The notes below the pieces were generated by a model, which was not told the DNA's origin, searched no databases, and was given only the letters and a program-made list of their open reading frames with translations. This document shows positions 34,508-42,751 of a stretch of DNA of 47,783 nucleotides, piece by piece; positions within the stretch are counted from its first letter, which is position 1; each line of letters opens with the position of its first letter. A program made the translations under genes and the position numbers. The stretch is from Deltaproteobacteria bacterium (GTDB lineage: Bacteria > Myxococcota > B64-G9). The stretch lies in NCBI GenBank assembly GCA_019314375.1, contig JAFCZJ010000016.1, positions 1 to 47,783 on the forward strand. Reading direction: 5' to 3'.

Positions 34508-35301
34508 TGCTTTTCCCTGCTTTTCCCCTGCTTCCGTTGAGTGACCCCTGTCCACTTGCGGATGGCGATGTGTTCCGGGGTGCGGCTTCCGTCTGCATGG
34601 CGCAAGATGAGTGGCTCTGCTTCGACACAAGCGGGGCCGCTTTCTTTTTGTCCCACAAGCAGCAGCAAGAAGGGGTCTTTGTCCTCGCGGGGGAGCACGG
34701 CTTGGCGGAAAATCATCGTCAGCCTGGCCTCTTCGAAGGCTATTGCTGACCGCTGTGATGGGGTGGCTCCTGCACAACAGACGAAGAGTCCCTTCGGGGC
34801 AAGGACCGCGCTTGCGGCTTTGGCGTAGTCTTCGATTCCACCGCGCAATTCGAAGTGAGCCGCAGCTCGCGCGGGATCGGCGCAAAGAGTGCCCGACTCG
34901 GGCAGGAAATAGGGCGGCGAGCCCGTGATGAGATCAAAGCGGCCGAGGGATTCGAGCAGCGTGGCGTCGCGCAGATCGCCTTCGACAATCCGTATCCGCG
35001 ATTCACAGTGGTTGAGGGCCACATTGCGTCGGGCGTATTCGACGTGTTCTGAAAGCGCCTCAATGCCGACGAAGCGAGCTTGGCGGAAGGCCCAGGCCGT
35101 GATCAAGAGCACCGAGCCCAGGCCGCAACCGAGATCGAGAACTCGCGAAGGTGTGACCCCCCGCGTCGCCGCGAGGTGGGCCACGATCATATCGTCTGCC
35201 GAGTAGCGATGGCCTCGTCTTTTCTGAATCAAGCGGAAGTCAGCCGTCAACGCAATATTCTGCTCGGTGGGGTCGATTCGCATGTCGGAATTGTCGCTCA
35301 T
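34474..35301 (-). CDS. TrmN6-like N6-adenine methyltransferase with element-derived C-terminus
   Basis: The protein has the class I SAM-binding motif VLDLGCGLGSVLLITAW and the catalytic motif GSPPYF (NPPY type) used by N6-adenine methyltransferases. SADDMIVAHLAA before it is typical of tRNA1(Val) A37 methyltransferase (TrmN6/YfiC). The ATG at 35301 has no clear ribosome site; GGAGG lies about 18 bases upstream, and the longest frame starts at a TTG at 35325. The last residues, from about KWTGVTQ onward, are encoded by the direct repeat and the element (RKQGKSREKQGDVGTLRTLI), so the native end has been replaced or extended. Substrate is inferred from family only. Confidence 0.82.
   Translation of the reverse strand: MSDNSDMRIDPTEQNIALTADFRLIQKRRGHRYSADDMIVAHLAATRGVTPSRVLDLGCGLGSVLLITAWAFRQARFVGIEALSEHVEYARRNVALNHCESRIRIVEGDLRDATLLESLGRFDLITGSPPYFLPESGTLCADPARAAAHFELRGGIEDYAKAASAVLAPKGLFVCCAGATPSQRSAIAFEEARLTMIFRQAVLPREDKDPFLLLLVGQKESGPACVEAEPLILRHADGSRTPEHIAIRKWTGVTQRKQGKSREKQGDVGTLRTLI
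34534..34561 (+). repeat. Right copy of the 28-bp direct repeat flanking the element remnant
   Basis: This copy matches 34143-34170 at 27 of 28 positions. It lies inside the 3' end of the minus-strand methyltransferase gene. Just left of it, CTGCTTTTCC-type units are repeated about three times (34507-34533). Confidence 0.85.
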
Positions 35302-35357
35302 GGTCGCGACTATGCTAACCTCCAAACCATCATGAAGGGAAATCCCAAGGAGTTGTC

Positions 35358-37646
35358 TTGGCTCTGAATCTGTTTTGCAAGAAGAGGGTTTTTCCCTCGC
35401 GTGTTTTGCTTGTGGCGGGTTTGGCTGCTTTGCTTTTGGTCGCCTGTGGATCGGAAGAGGGCGGGGTGCTGCAGGTTTGTCGCTCGGATGAGTTGGGTCC
35501 TCTTTGCTTGCAGCAGATTGAAGAGGAGGCGGACTTTGCCAGCTTGGCCACTGAAGGTATGAGCGGCCAGGGCACGAAGTTCATGATGCCGGCGAAGGAT
35601 GACCCGGATCTTTTGCCCTTGTTGTTTCAGAACAGCCAGCGCTTTGAGTACCACCTGACTTTTTTGCAGGAGGTTTTTCCTGAACTTTATGGCGAGCTTG
35701 ATGCCTCCGGGTATCTGGTTTTGATTCAGCGCCGTGCGACCCGGGATTACTTTGCCGGCTGGCTGCTGGCCATGGATGATCCGGAACTGGGCCGGATTTA
35801 TGGCTATTCGGTCTGGACCGACTTGAGCGATCCCAATGAGATTCTGCAGCAATCCGAAATGCGCTTGATTCACGAACGACTGCGTGAGGCCTTTCTGCTC
35901 GAGCCTTTGATGTATGCGCCGAGCGATCCCCAGGCCGTGGCGCGAGCTCAGGCCTGGATCGATCCTGGGTTTCCCGTCTACCTTGGCCGAGACGACGTGG
36001 ATGTGGAGGTCTACACTTCAGGTGTGGCTTTCGGTCGGGTGCGCCTCATGAGGTTAGAGCAATTGGAAGCGGCCTTGCGTTTGGGGGAGCTGGGATTTCG
36101 GGATTTGGTGGTGGTGGACAGGGTTCCTTTCGACATTGAGGCGGTGGTCGCCGCGGTGATCACCGGCGGGCGGCAATGGGAATTGAGCCATGTCAATGTG
36201 CGCATGGCCCGGCGCGCCACGCCCAATCTGTTTGTGCGGGATGCCCTGGGCACCCTGTCGGACTGGGAGGGGCAGCTGGTGCGTCTGGAGGTGGATCGGG
36301 ATTACGCCGGACAGTTGGGACGCTACCGTATTTACGAGGCGACTCAAGAGGAGGCCGAATCCTGGTGGGCCAGTCATCGGCCCCGGGTGGAAGACCTGAT
36401 CGCCGCCGATGCATCCGAGCTCAGGCTGGCTAATTTACTGGATTTGGATGGCGAGGATGGGCGCAGCCTCTGTGCACGTTTTGGTGGCAAGGCTGCGAAC
36501 CTGGCGCTTTTGTTGCCCTTGCTGGCCCCGGCTGAGCGTGTTCGGGCTTTTGCTGTACCCGTCGCCTATTTTGAACAGTTCATGGAAGAAAACAGCATCG
36601 AGGATCAGCGATTGACGCCCCCGGAGCTTATCAGCCTGCGTGCCTATGTTCAGCGACTGGCAAGTGACCCGCGCATGGTTTCGGACGCCGCCTATCGCAG
36701 AGAGCTGCTATGGGATTTGCGCAACCGCATCTCAGGTCAGGGCCGGGTGGATTCGGCGCTGCTTGATGCATTATGCGCGCGCATCGTGGATGTCTTCGGC
36801 GGGGCGGAGACCAAGGTGCGATTTCGTTCATCGTCCAATGTAGAGGACGCCCTGGAGTTCAGTGGTGCGGGTCTTTACGATTCGACCTCGGTCTGTGCCG
36901 CAGATAGCCTGGATGACGACCTGGACGGCCCGAGTCGTTGCGACAGGAGCAAGGCGGAGGAGCGCGGCGTTGAGCGAGGCTTGCGCAAGGTTTGGTCCAG
37001 CTTGTTCAGCGACAGGGCCTGGGCTGAACGTGATTGGTATCAGGTGGACCAGAGTTTGCCCAGCATGGCCATTTTGGTCAGCGAGGCATTTTCCGATGAG
37101 CAGGCCAATGGGGTGGCCTTCACCGGCAATCCGCAGGTCGCAACGGATAAGCGATACTTGATTAACGCCCAACTCGGAGATCAATCGGTGGTGGGCAACG
37201 ATTCGCGGCTGGTACCGGAGCGGGATTTTTTGCGCATCGAGGATGGGCAGGTCAGCGGAATCGATCGTTCAAGAGCCTCGACACTGTCTCCTCCTGGCTC
37301 CTGGGTTCTAAGCGATACCGTACTTTTGCAACTGGGAGAGCGCATGGCGGAGGTGGTTGCTCGTTTTCCTATCGACACCGGCTCATGGCGCCGCGAGCAG
37401 GTGCTGTTGGATATGGAGTTCAAACTGGACTCCGCGGGAAAGCTGCGCTTCAAGCAAATCCGGCCATTTTTGGATAAATGCAGGGCGGTGGTCTGCAGCA
37501 GCCCGCCTCCAGATGTATGTTTGGATGAGCAGACCTTGCTGCAATACGATGCCTGGGGCGAATGCGACGCAGTGACCGGTGCATGTCGATATGGCCAAGA
37601 AGAAACAAGCTGCGCCACAACTTGCGAGGAAGGAGCTTGCCTGTGA
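35358..37646 (+). CDS. Lipoprotein with a PEP-synthase/PPDK-type ATP-binding domain and Cys-rich tail
   Basis: The TTG at 35358 follows AAGGAG by five bases. A lipoprotein signal ends at LLVAC near residue 30. Residues about 35-370 are unrecognised. From about 375 the sequence is that of the PPDK/PEP-synthase N-terminal domain: FGGKAANLALLLPL, VRFRSSSNVEDALEFSGAGLYDST near 491, KVWSSLFSDRAW, SDEQANGVAFTGNPQ, and DMEFKLDSAGKLRFKQIRPF near 690-702. The RSS arginine, DME and QIRP residues of the ATP site are present. No phosphohistidine or PEP-barrel domain follows; instead there is a Cys-rich tail (CDAVTGACRYGQEETSCATTCEEGACL). An ATP-type domain outside the cytoplasm is unexpected. It is first in a four-gene operon; its stop overlaps the next start. 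Confidence 0.85.
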   Translation: MALNLFCKKRVFPSRVLLVAGLAALLLVACGSEEGGVLQVCRSDELGPLCLQQIEEEADFASLATEGMSGQGTKFMMPAKDDPDLLPLLFQNSQRFEYHLTFLQEVFPELYGELDASGYLVLIQRRATRDYFAGWLLAMDDPELGRIYGYSVWTDLSDPNEILQQSEMRLIHERLREAFLLEPLMYAPSDPQAVARAQAWIDPGFPVYLGRDDVDVEVYTSGVAFGRVRLMRLEQLEAALRLGELGFRDLVVVDRVPFDIEAVVAAVITGGRQWELSHVNVRMARRATPNLFVRDALGTLSDWEGQLVRLEVDRDYAGQLGRYRIYEATQEEAESWWASHRPRVEDLIAADASELRLANLLDLDGEDGRSLCARFGGKAANLALLLPLLAPAERVRAFAVPVAYFEQFMEENSIEDQRLTPPELISLRAYVQRLASDPRMVSDAAYRRELLWDLRNRISGQGRVDSALLDALCARIVDVFGGAETKVRFRSSSNVEDALEFSGAGLYDSTSVCAADSLDDDLDGPSRCDRSKAEERGVERGLRKVWSSLFSDRAWAERDWYQVDQSLPSMAILVSEAFSDEQANGVAFTGNPQVATDKRYLINAQLGDQSVVGNDSRLVPERDFLRIEDGQVSGIDRSRASTLSPPGSWVLSDTVLLQLGERMAEVVARFPIDTGSWRREQVLLDMEFKLDSAGKLRFKQIRPFLDKCRAVVCSSPPPDVCLDEQTLLQYDAWGECDAVTGACRYGQEETSCATTCEEGACL

Positions 37647-38662
37647 AGGCGATAGGAATTCTGAGCGCTTTCGTTGTCATGTTTTCACTGTCAGGTGTTG
37701 CAGGTGCCTGGGAGAGCGATGGGCTGCGCCTGCGGGGCCGCATGCAGACCCGTTGGCAGGTGGAGGACTCGGAAGGGGATTGGTCCAATCAATTCATCCT
37801 GCGCCGGGCCCGAGTTGATGGCCGCTGGCAGGTTTTGGACTGGCTTCGTATGGATTTGGAGTTTGAAGGCAGCGATGGTGTGGAGCTCAAGGACGCGTAC
37901 GCAAGAATAGAGCCTTGGTCTTTTCTGAAATTGACCGTCGGACAATTCAAAAAGCCGTTTTCGCGTCTGCGACGTGAGTCACCATGGTCCTTGGTGATTC
38001 CTGAACGAGGCTTGCTTGATGATGCGGTGGTGCGCAAGACAAGCCACGGTGGTTTTGGCGGACGGGATTTGGGTGCCATGCTCGGCGGCAATTTCGAGGC
38101 CGGGCTCAAGATGCGCTATGCCCTGGGTGTGTTCAACGGGGATGGGGCGATCGATGGGCGGGATGAACAGCACACGGACTATGTTGGGAGATTCCAGATT
38201 CGCCTCATCAAGGGTCTGCTGCTGGCCATCAACGCCAACCACAAGCTCATTTTTCTGGGCGACCGCCATTTGACGGCCAATCTTTTTGGGGCGGATCTTC
38301 GCTGGACCCTTGGGCCTTTCCGTTTGCAGGCCGAAGCGGCTTATGGCGACAACCCCAGCGCGGGGTCGGGTCACCGGCTGGTCGGCGGACATCTGGTTCT
38401 TTCCTGGCGATGGGAGGTCAAACCAGGCTGGACGCTGATTCCGGCGGCCATGGCCGAGGTCCTGGATCCGGATGATGCCGTGGAGGGATATGGTTGGCGA
38501 TTGGCTGGGGCTTTGAATTTGGACGTAGGGGAGCACTTGCGATTGGTCCTGTCAGGCGAGGGTGCCTTCGGCGACTTGGATGCGACCGATGCCCACAGCG
38601 GGGCTGTGTCGGCCTTGAATGCGCCAATGCGGATCTTCGCTCAGGTAAATGTGATGTATTGA
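37643..38662 (+). CDS. Phosphate-selective-porin (OprO/OprP)-like outer-membrane protein
   Basis: The GTG at 37643 overlaps the preceding stop (GTGA) and follows AAGGAG by seven bases. A signal peptide (VKAIGILSAFVVMFSLSGVAGA) is visible. The mature protein starts with LRLRGRMQTRWQVEDSEGDWSNQFILRRARVDGRWQVLDWLRMDLEFEG, then AYARIEPWSFLKLTVGQFKKPFSRLRRESPWSLVIPERG. This is the pattern of OprO/P-like barrels, followed by alternating beta strands to the end (MRIFAQVNVMY). It may form a channel for anions or phosphate compounds. At 339 residues it is slightly short for the family. Membership in the operon with two lipoproteins suggests a joint surface function. Confidence 0.82.
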   Translation: MKAIGILSAFVVMFSLSGVAGAWESDGLRLRGRMQTRWQVEDSEGDWSNQFILRRARVDGRWQVLDWLRMDLEFEGSDGVELKDAYARIEPWSFLKLTVGQFKKPFSRLRRESPWSLVIPERGLLDDAVVRKTSHGGFGGRDLGAMLGGNFEAGLKMRYALGVFNGDGAIDGRDEQHTDYVGRFQIRLIKGLLLAINANHKLIFLGDRHLTANLFGADLRWTLGPFRLQAEAAYGDNPSAGSGHRLVGGHLVLSWRWEVKPGWTLIPAAMAEVLDPDDAVEGYGWRLAGALNLDVGEHLRLVLSGEGAFGDLDATDAHSGAVSALNAPMRIFAQVNVMY

Positions 38663-38679
38663 GACCGGGAGACGATGGC

Positions 38680-39918
38680 GTGGCTTATGGATTTACTGTT
38701 TTCCTGTTTTTCGTGTTGACCTTGGGGGCTTGTGCGCCGCCTTCGGGTACGCCGCCGGATTACGAAAGGGTTTTTTCGGATAAGCGGATCCAGGCCTGGG
38801 AGTTGTCATTGGATGGAGACGATTGGCTTGCTCTGTTGACGATGCCGGATGCTTACGTGCCGGTGGATCTCTGGGTGGATGGGGAGGGGATACAAGATGT
38901 GGGCTTGCGCTTCATGGGCGATCCCCTCGATCGCAAGCCGTCCATGCGCATCCGCTTTAATGCCTTCCGGCCGGAGTTGACATACCACGGGCTCAAGCGG
39001 GTGAACCTGCGCAGCACGGGGAACGATCCAAGTCAGGTGAGGGAAGTGGCGGCTTCCGCGTTGCTGAGGCGCGCGGGGCTGCTGGCTCCCCGAGCCAGCC
39101 TGGTGGAGGTTTGGCTGGATGGCGAAGGGCCGGGTCTATATAGCCTGGTGGAGCAGGTGGATCGAAAATTTCTCGAAGACCGTTTTGGGGAAAACGACGG
39201 CCAACTCATCAAGCTGGAAACGGGCGGGATGTTGCTCGATCCGGGAGAACAGTTAGACGAACTGGTCTATGAGTTTAAGGGCGATGATGTGGAGCCGGAC
39301 ACGGAGGGTTTTCTTGCCTTTCTGCATGTACTCAACCGGACACCGGATGAGGCCATAGAAGATTTGTTGCCGGCATGGGTGGATGTGGAGGCCTGCCTGA
39401 AGCTTTGGGCGGTTTTGGCCTGGGCGGTTCATCTGGACAGCTATCTGGGCACCGGGGATAACCTGTATCTTTATCGGGATGAATCGGGGGTTCAGCGACC
39501 CATTCCCTGGGATTTGAATCGAGCTTTCGCCAATTACCATGGCACTTCCTGCGGCATGAGTACGGACGACATGTTGGGCATGGACCCCGGTGAGCCGACC
39601 TGTGGTGGCCCACGACCTTTGGTGGACCGCTTGCTGGCGGTGCCCGCGTGGCGGGCACGTTACGAGGCGCTGTTGTTGGATTTGATCGACGGGCCATTAG
39701 GCCTTGCGGGGGTCGAGAGAGAACTCGTGCGATGGCACGAGTTGGCTCAAGCTTCGGCCTTCAGGGACGCCCTGTCGGACTATAGCCCGGAGCAATTCAT
39801 GCAGGCCTTGGAGCAGGATACGCCCCTGGGTGACAATCCCCGTCGGGTACCCGGATTGCTGCCTTTTGTTCGCGCTAGGGACGCATGGATTCGTCAAGTG
39901 CTTTCCGTGGGGGATTGA
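38680..39918 (+). CDS. CotH-kinase-family lipoprotein
   Basis: The GTG at 38680 follows GGGAG by eight bases; a longer frame overlaps the porin gene and is rejected. The signal ends in the lipobox LTLGAC. The protein matches CotH: LRFMGDPLDRKPSMRIRFNAF, LTYHGLKRVNLRSTGNDPSQVREVAASALLRRAGLLAPRASLVEV, GLYSLVEQVDRKFL, then HLDSYLGTGDNLYLY and RPIPWDLNRAFA. CotH proteins are atypical kinases that phosphorylate spore-coat or secreted proteins. The Asp of LDSY and of PWD remain, but the usual PWDLD reads PWDLN here. At 412 residues it is a normal length. It stands third in the envelope operon, 17 bp after the porin gene. Confidence 0.85.
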   Translation: MAYGFTVFLFFVLTLGACAPPSGTPPDYERVFSDKRIQAWELSLDGDDWLALLTMPDAYVPVDLWVDGEGIQDVGLRFMGDPLDRKPSMRIRFNAFRPELTYHGLKRVNLRSTGNDPSQVREVAASALLRRAGLLAPRASLVEVWLDGEGPGLYSLVEQVDRKFLEDRFGENDGQLIKLETGGMLLDPGEQLDELVYEFKGDDVEPDTEGFLAFLHVLNRTPDEAIEDLLPAWVDVEACLKLWAVLAWAVHLDSYLGTGDNLYLYRDESGVQRPIPWDLNRAFANYHGTSCGMSTDDMLGMDPGEPTCGGPRPLVDRLLAVPAWRARYEALLLDLIDGPLGLAGVERELVRWHELAQASAFRDALSDYSPEQFMQALEQDTPLGDNPRRVPGLLPFVRARDAWIRQVLSVGD

Positions 39919-39922
39919 GTTT

Positions 39923-41518
39923 TTGACACGCACATGGCAAGGCGTGGCTGGCGTTGTGGCCCTGGTGGGCGCGGTGTCGGCTTGGTTATTCAATCGGGGT
40001 GATCCGGTTACTTGGCCAGGGTGGCGTATCGCGGCCATGGTTCTGGTGGCGGTCTTGTGGGGACTCTGGTCTTTCAGCAGAAAAGCTGCCGAGACCTCGA
40101 AGGCTCAACGCTGGATACATCGCTTGGCGGCTTTGGCATTGTGTCTATGGTCCGGCATGGCCCTGGGCGGAAGTCTGGGGTGGTCTGCGGAACAACTACT
40201 GAGCCACGGACGGGTTGCACCCTGGACTTTCTTTCACTATTACCTGGGCGCCAAGTACTTCCCTGAGCTGGGTTATGAGGATCTATACACCCAGGCCCTG
40301 GCCGCCGATGCGGAAGGCTCGCGCAAATGGGTTGGTCAGGTGGCTGTGACACGCAACCTGGGCAGCTATCGCGTGGAGCCGCTTCGGCCTGAGCAGCTGG
40401 AGCGTTCCGGCAATTGGAGCGATGAACGCTGGCGGGAGTTCACAGCGGATCTGCATCTCATGCAGCCCTGGATGCGCATATCGGATTGGCGGCGATTGTT
40501 TGTGGATCGTGGTTACAACGCCACGCCAACCTGGACCGCCATCGGCAGGGTCCTTGGCCTGATACGGCCGGACAGGCTGGGCCGAACCTTGCTGGGGGGA
40601 CTGGACTTGTTGTTGTTGCTGCTGGCTTTCGGGGCGGTGGCCCGTAGCTTCGGCCTGGTGCCAGCGCTGGTGTCGGCCGGCTGGCTGGCGATTTTTTATG
40701 GCAACGAACACCATTTGGTGGGCCGCCTCTTTATCCACGACTATTTGGTGGCACTTCTTTTTGCTGTTTGTGCCGTGAAGCGGGCTCGTCCGGCTACCGC
40801 CGGCGTCCTGGTGGCTTACGCAACGGCCGTTCGCGTTTTCCCTGTGTTCATGGCGGTGGGCATCGGCGTCTGGGCGGTCTCTCGCTGGTGGCGTCGCCGA
40901 CAACTGCCTTGGTTCGGCAAACGATTTGTCATGGGCTTTTCCCTTGCTGCCTTGTTCTGGGTGGGCTTGGGTGCGATTGGCGGTGGTGGTTTGGATGCTT
41001 GGTCACAATCTGTTGACAACCTGAAGCTTCACGGGCAAGAGCATCGCTTTGGCGATCGGCGTCTGGGCTTGGCCCACGTGTTCACCCATGAGCTGGGGGC
41101 GGAGTCGTGGGAGACCAAATCGGAAAGGCGTGTTGTTTGGGAGGCGCAGTGGCCCATCTATTCGCTGGCCGTGGTTTTGATGCTCGGCTTGTGGCTTTTT
41201 GCTCTCTTTCGCGCATCGGACGATGACCCACTGGAGGCCATGCTTCATGGTCTGGCCGGGGCCTTTATCCTGGTGGTTTTGTCCCGCTACTACGGATCCA
41301 TTTTTTGTCTGCTGTTCTTGTGGGGTCTGGGCCGCAGAACCCCGGCGATTTTGCAGGTGGCCCTCTTGGGGCAGGTCGCCTTATTTTACGCCTTGGCCTG
41401 GGGGGAGACAAACGATTACGCCTGGTACTGGATGGCCAATGGGCTTTGGGCTATCTGGTGGTTGGTCGCCCTCTGGATACGCGCGGGGCTTTGGCCATGG
41501 GAAGAAGCACGGTCTTGA
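39923..41518 (+). CDS. Polytopic membrane protein, possibly GT-C (GT87-like) glycosyltransferase
   Basis: The TTG at 39923, 4 bp after the CotH stop with GGGGGA upstream, starts a protein with about ten hydrophobic helices (for example GVAGVVALVGAVSAWLF, IAAMVLVAVLWGLW, LLGGLDLLLLLLAFGAVA, ALFWVGLGAIGGGG and AFILVVLSRYYGSIFCLLFLWG). A loop after the third helix holds HYYLGAKYFPELGYEDLYTQAL, and HDYLVALLFAVCAVKRARPATAGVLVAYATAVRVFP resembles DUF2029/GT87-type membrane glycosyltransferases. The identification is tentative; the acceptor and donor are unknown. It closes the operon and overlaps the convergent DUF7079 gene by 68 bp. Confidence 0.7.
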   Translation: MTRTWQGVAGVVALVGAVSAWLFNRGDPVTWPGWRIAAMVLVAVLWGLWSFSRKAAETSKAQRWIHRLAALALCLWSGMALGGSLGWSAEQLLSHGRVAPWTFFHYYLGAKYFPELGYEDLYTQALAADAEGSRKWVGQVAVTRNLGSYRVEPLRPEQLERSGNWSDERWREFTADLHLMQPWMRISDWRRLFVDRGYNATPTWTAIGRVLGLIRPDRLGRTLLGGLDLLLLLLAFGAVARSFGLVPALVSAGWLAIFYGNEHHLVGRLFIHDYLVALLFAVCAVKRARPATAGVLVAYATAVRVFPVFMAVGIGVWAVSRWWRRRQLPWFGKRFVMGFSLAALFWVGLGAIGGGGLDAWSQSVDNLKLHGQEHRFGDRRLGLAHVFTHELGAESWETKSERRVVWEAQWPIYSLAVVLMLGLWLFALFRASDDDPLEAMLHGLAGAFILVVLSRYYGSIFCLLFLWGLGRRTPAILQVALLGQVALFYALAWGETNDYAWYWMANGLWAIWWLVALWIRAGLWPWEEARS

Positions 41519-42098
41519 TTCGGGCAGCGCAGGCTTTGGGGGTTTCGTCGGCGGATCGGACGACCAGGGGTTTGAAGATCGGCAGAAAAATATCTTCGTA
41601 AAGAGTCCATAGTTCGGCCCGTCTAGAGGGTGTCGGATGGACCGGCGAGAAGGGACCAAAGTCAAAATAGAGTTCTGCCAGAAAGCTGAGATCCGCATCG
41701 AGGTTTTGGCGTCTTTTGTCGTTCAGGGGCTCGAACAGGCTCATGCAGCTTTCGATGGCGGTCCATGCGCCGTGTATGAAATGCACTCGCAGGCGGTAAA
41801 GAAGATAGGGGAAGACGCCGGGGCGGTGGGGCCAGCGCCCGCGTAACGACTTGACGCGGTCGTTTAGCCAGTCCTCATCCCAGCCGGCCCATTCCCCGGC
41901 CACGGACCAGGTATTGAAGGATACGGCTGGACTCACCTCGTAGCGCCAGATGTCTTTGGCTTCTTCGATGGAATAACCGGCCTTGACGATGAGCAGGGCG
42001 GTCGATGGAATCCAGGTTCGGGTTTCGGTGTCGAGGAACTGGTCGGCCAAAGCCATCCAGACCTCGGGGCGATTGGAATCTGTCTTTGAAGTGTTCAT
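41451..42098 (-). CDS. DUF7079-like protein
   Basis: The 215-residue soluble protein reads PEVWMALADQFLDTETRTWIPSTALLIVKAGYSIEEAKDIWRYEVSPAVSFNTWSVAGEWAGWDEDWL near its start. This pattern is that of DUF7079 (vWlALSelFLDTE...EV.P....N...vAGeWag). Residues about 85-215 look unrelated to that core and unrecognised. No function is known. The ATG at 42098 has only a weak ribosome site. Its 3' end overlaps the 3' end of the convergent membrane protein gene by 68 bp. The start is 43 bp from a divergent TetR gene, whose operator-like palindrome sits in the shared region, so the regulator may control it. Confidence 0.75.
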   Translation of the reverse strand: MNTSKTDSNRPEVWMALADQFLDTETRTWIPSTALLIVKAGYSIEEAKDIWRYEVSPAVSFNTWSVAGEWAGWDEDWLNDRVKSLRGRWPHRPGVFPYLLYRLRVHFIHGAWTAIESCMSLFEPLNDKRRQNLDADLSFLAELYFDFGPFSPVHPTPSRRAELWTLYEDIFLPIFKPLVVRSADETPKACAARIKTVLLPMAKAPRVSRGRPTTR

Positions 42099-42121
42099 AA
42101 ACCTAGCTTGCGGTTCATAGA

Positions 42122-42137
42122 TTGGTTATACAACCAA
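42122..42137 (+). promoter_or_regulatory. Operator-like palindrome over the -10 region of the TetR gene
   Basis: TTGGTT-ATAC-AACCAA is a perfect 6-bp inverted repeat ending 3 bp before the ATG at 42141. It contains the -10-like TATACA at 42127-42132. Transcription from it would start at about 42139, giving an almost leaderless mRNA, and no ribosome site is visible. The position suggests self-repression, and it also lies in the shared upstream region of the divergent gene. Confidence 0.6.
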
Positions 42138-42140
42138 ACT

Positions 42141-42698
42141 ATGGGAAGACCGAGTGTGCGAGAGGCGCGACGCGCCAAGATCGTGAGCGCTTTCGCGAGG
42201 GTGCTCGCCGACCACGGTTATGCCGGAGCCACAATTGTCGCCGTGGCGGATGAAGCTGGCGTGGCTCCAGGGCTGATCCATCACCATTTCGACGACAAGC
42301 AGGATTTGCTTTCCGCCCTGCTCGAACTTTTGCTTCGAAAGTTCCGCGGCAGGGTGCGACAAAACAAATCATCGGGCGACTTGCTTGAGGACTACATCAA
42401 CGGCACCCTCCGCCTGGATTCAAATGCCGATACGACCGCAGCGCGTTGTTGGGTGGGTCTCTTTGCAGAGGCGGTACGCAATCCCGAGTTCTTCAAGAAA
42501 ATTCGAAAACTTGTCGACGGCGAGATCTCAGCGATTCAGAAACGCTCGGCAAACAGACTGTCTGTGCAGGACGCGGGTGCCGTGCTTGCATTCGTTGTGG
42601 GATCTTTGGTGCTCGGTGCCTTCGCACCGAAAAAGACAGCCGGTTTTGCGGCACCTGGCCTGCGACGGTTTGTGGCGGCGCTCATGTCCCGGGCATGA
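42141..42698 (+). CDS. TetR-family transcriptional regulator (BetI-like)
   Basis: The 185-residue protein starts at ATG 42141; an upstream ATA/ATG-type extension would place the palindrome inside the gene and is less likely. Residues about 5-55 form the helix-turn-helix: RRAKIVSAFARVLADHGYAGATIVAVADEAGVAPGLIHHHFDDKQDLLSALLELL. The C-terminal ligand domain is TetR_C_6/BetI-like (TLRLDSNADTTAARCWVGLFAEAVRNPEFFKKI). The inducer is unknown. A perfect palindrome overlaps the promoter, suggesting autoregulation. It precedes the large dikinase-like gene by 53 bp, which it may also regulate by read-through. Confidence 0.88.
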   Translation: MGRPSVREARRAKIVSAFARVLADHGYAGATIVAVADEAGVAPGLIHHHFDDKQDLLSALLELLLRKFRGRVRQNKSSGDLLEDYINGTLRLDSNADTTAARCWVGLFAEAVRNPEFFKKIRKLVDGEISAIQKRSANRLSVQDAGAVLAFVVGSLVLGAFAPKKTAGFAAPGLRRFVAALMSRA

Positions 42699-42751
42699 TG
42701 CCGTTGACTTTTTGGGCCCATCGGGGCTACACCAGGCTTGATGGAGGCTGA

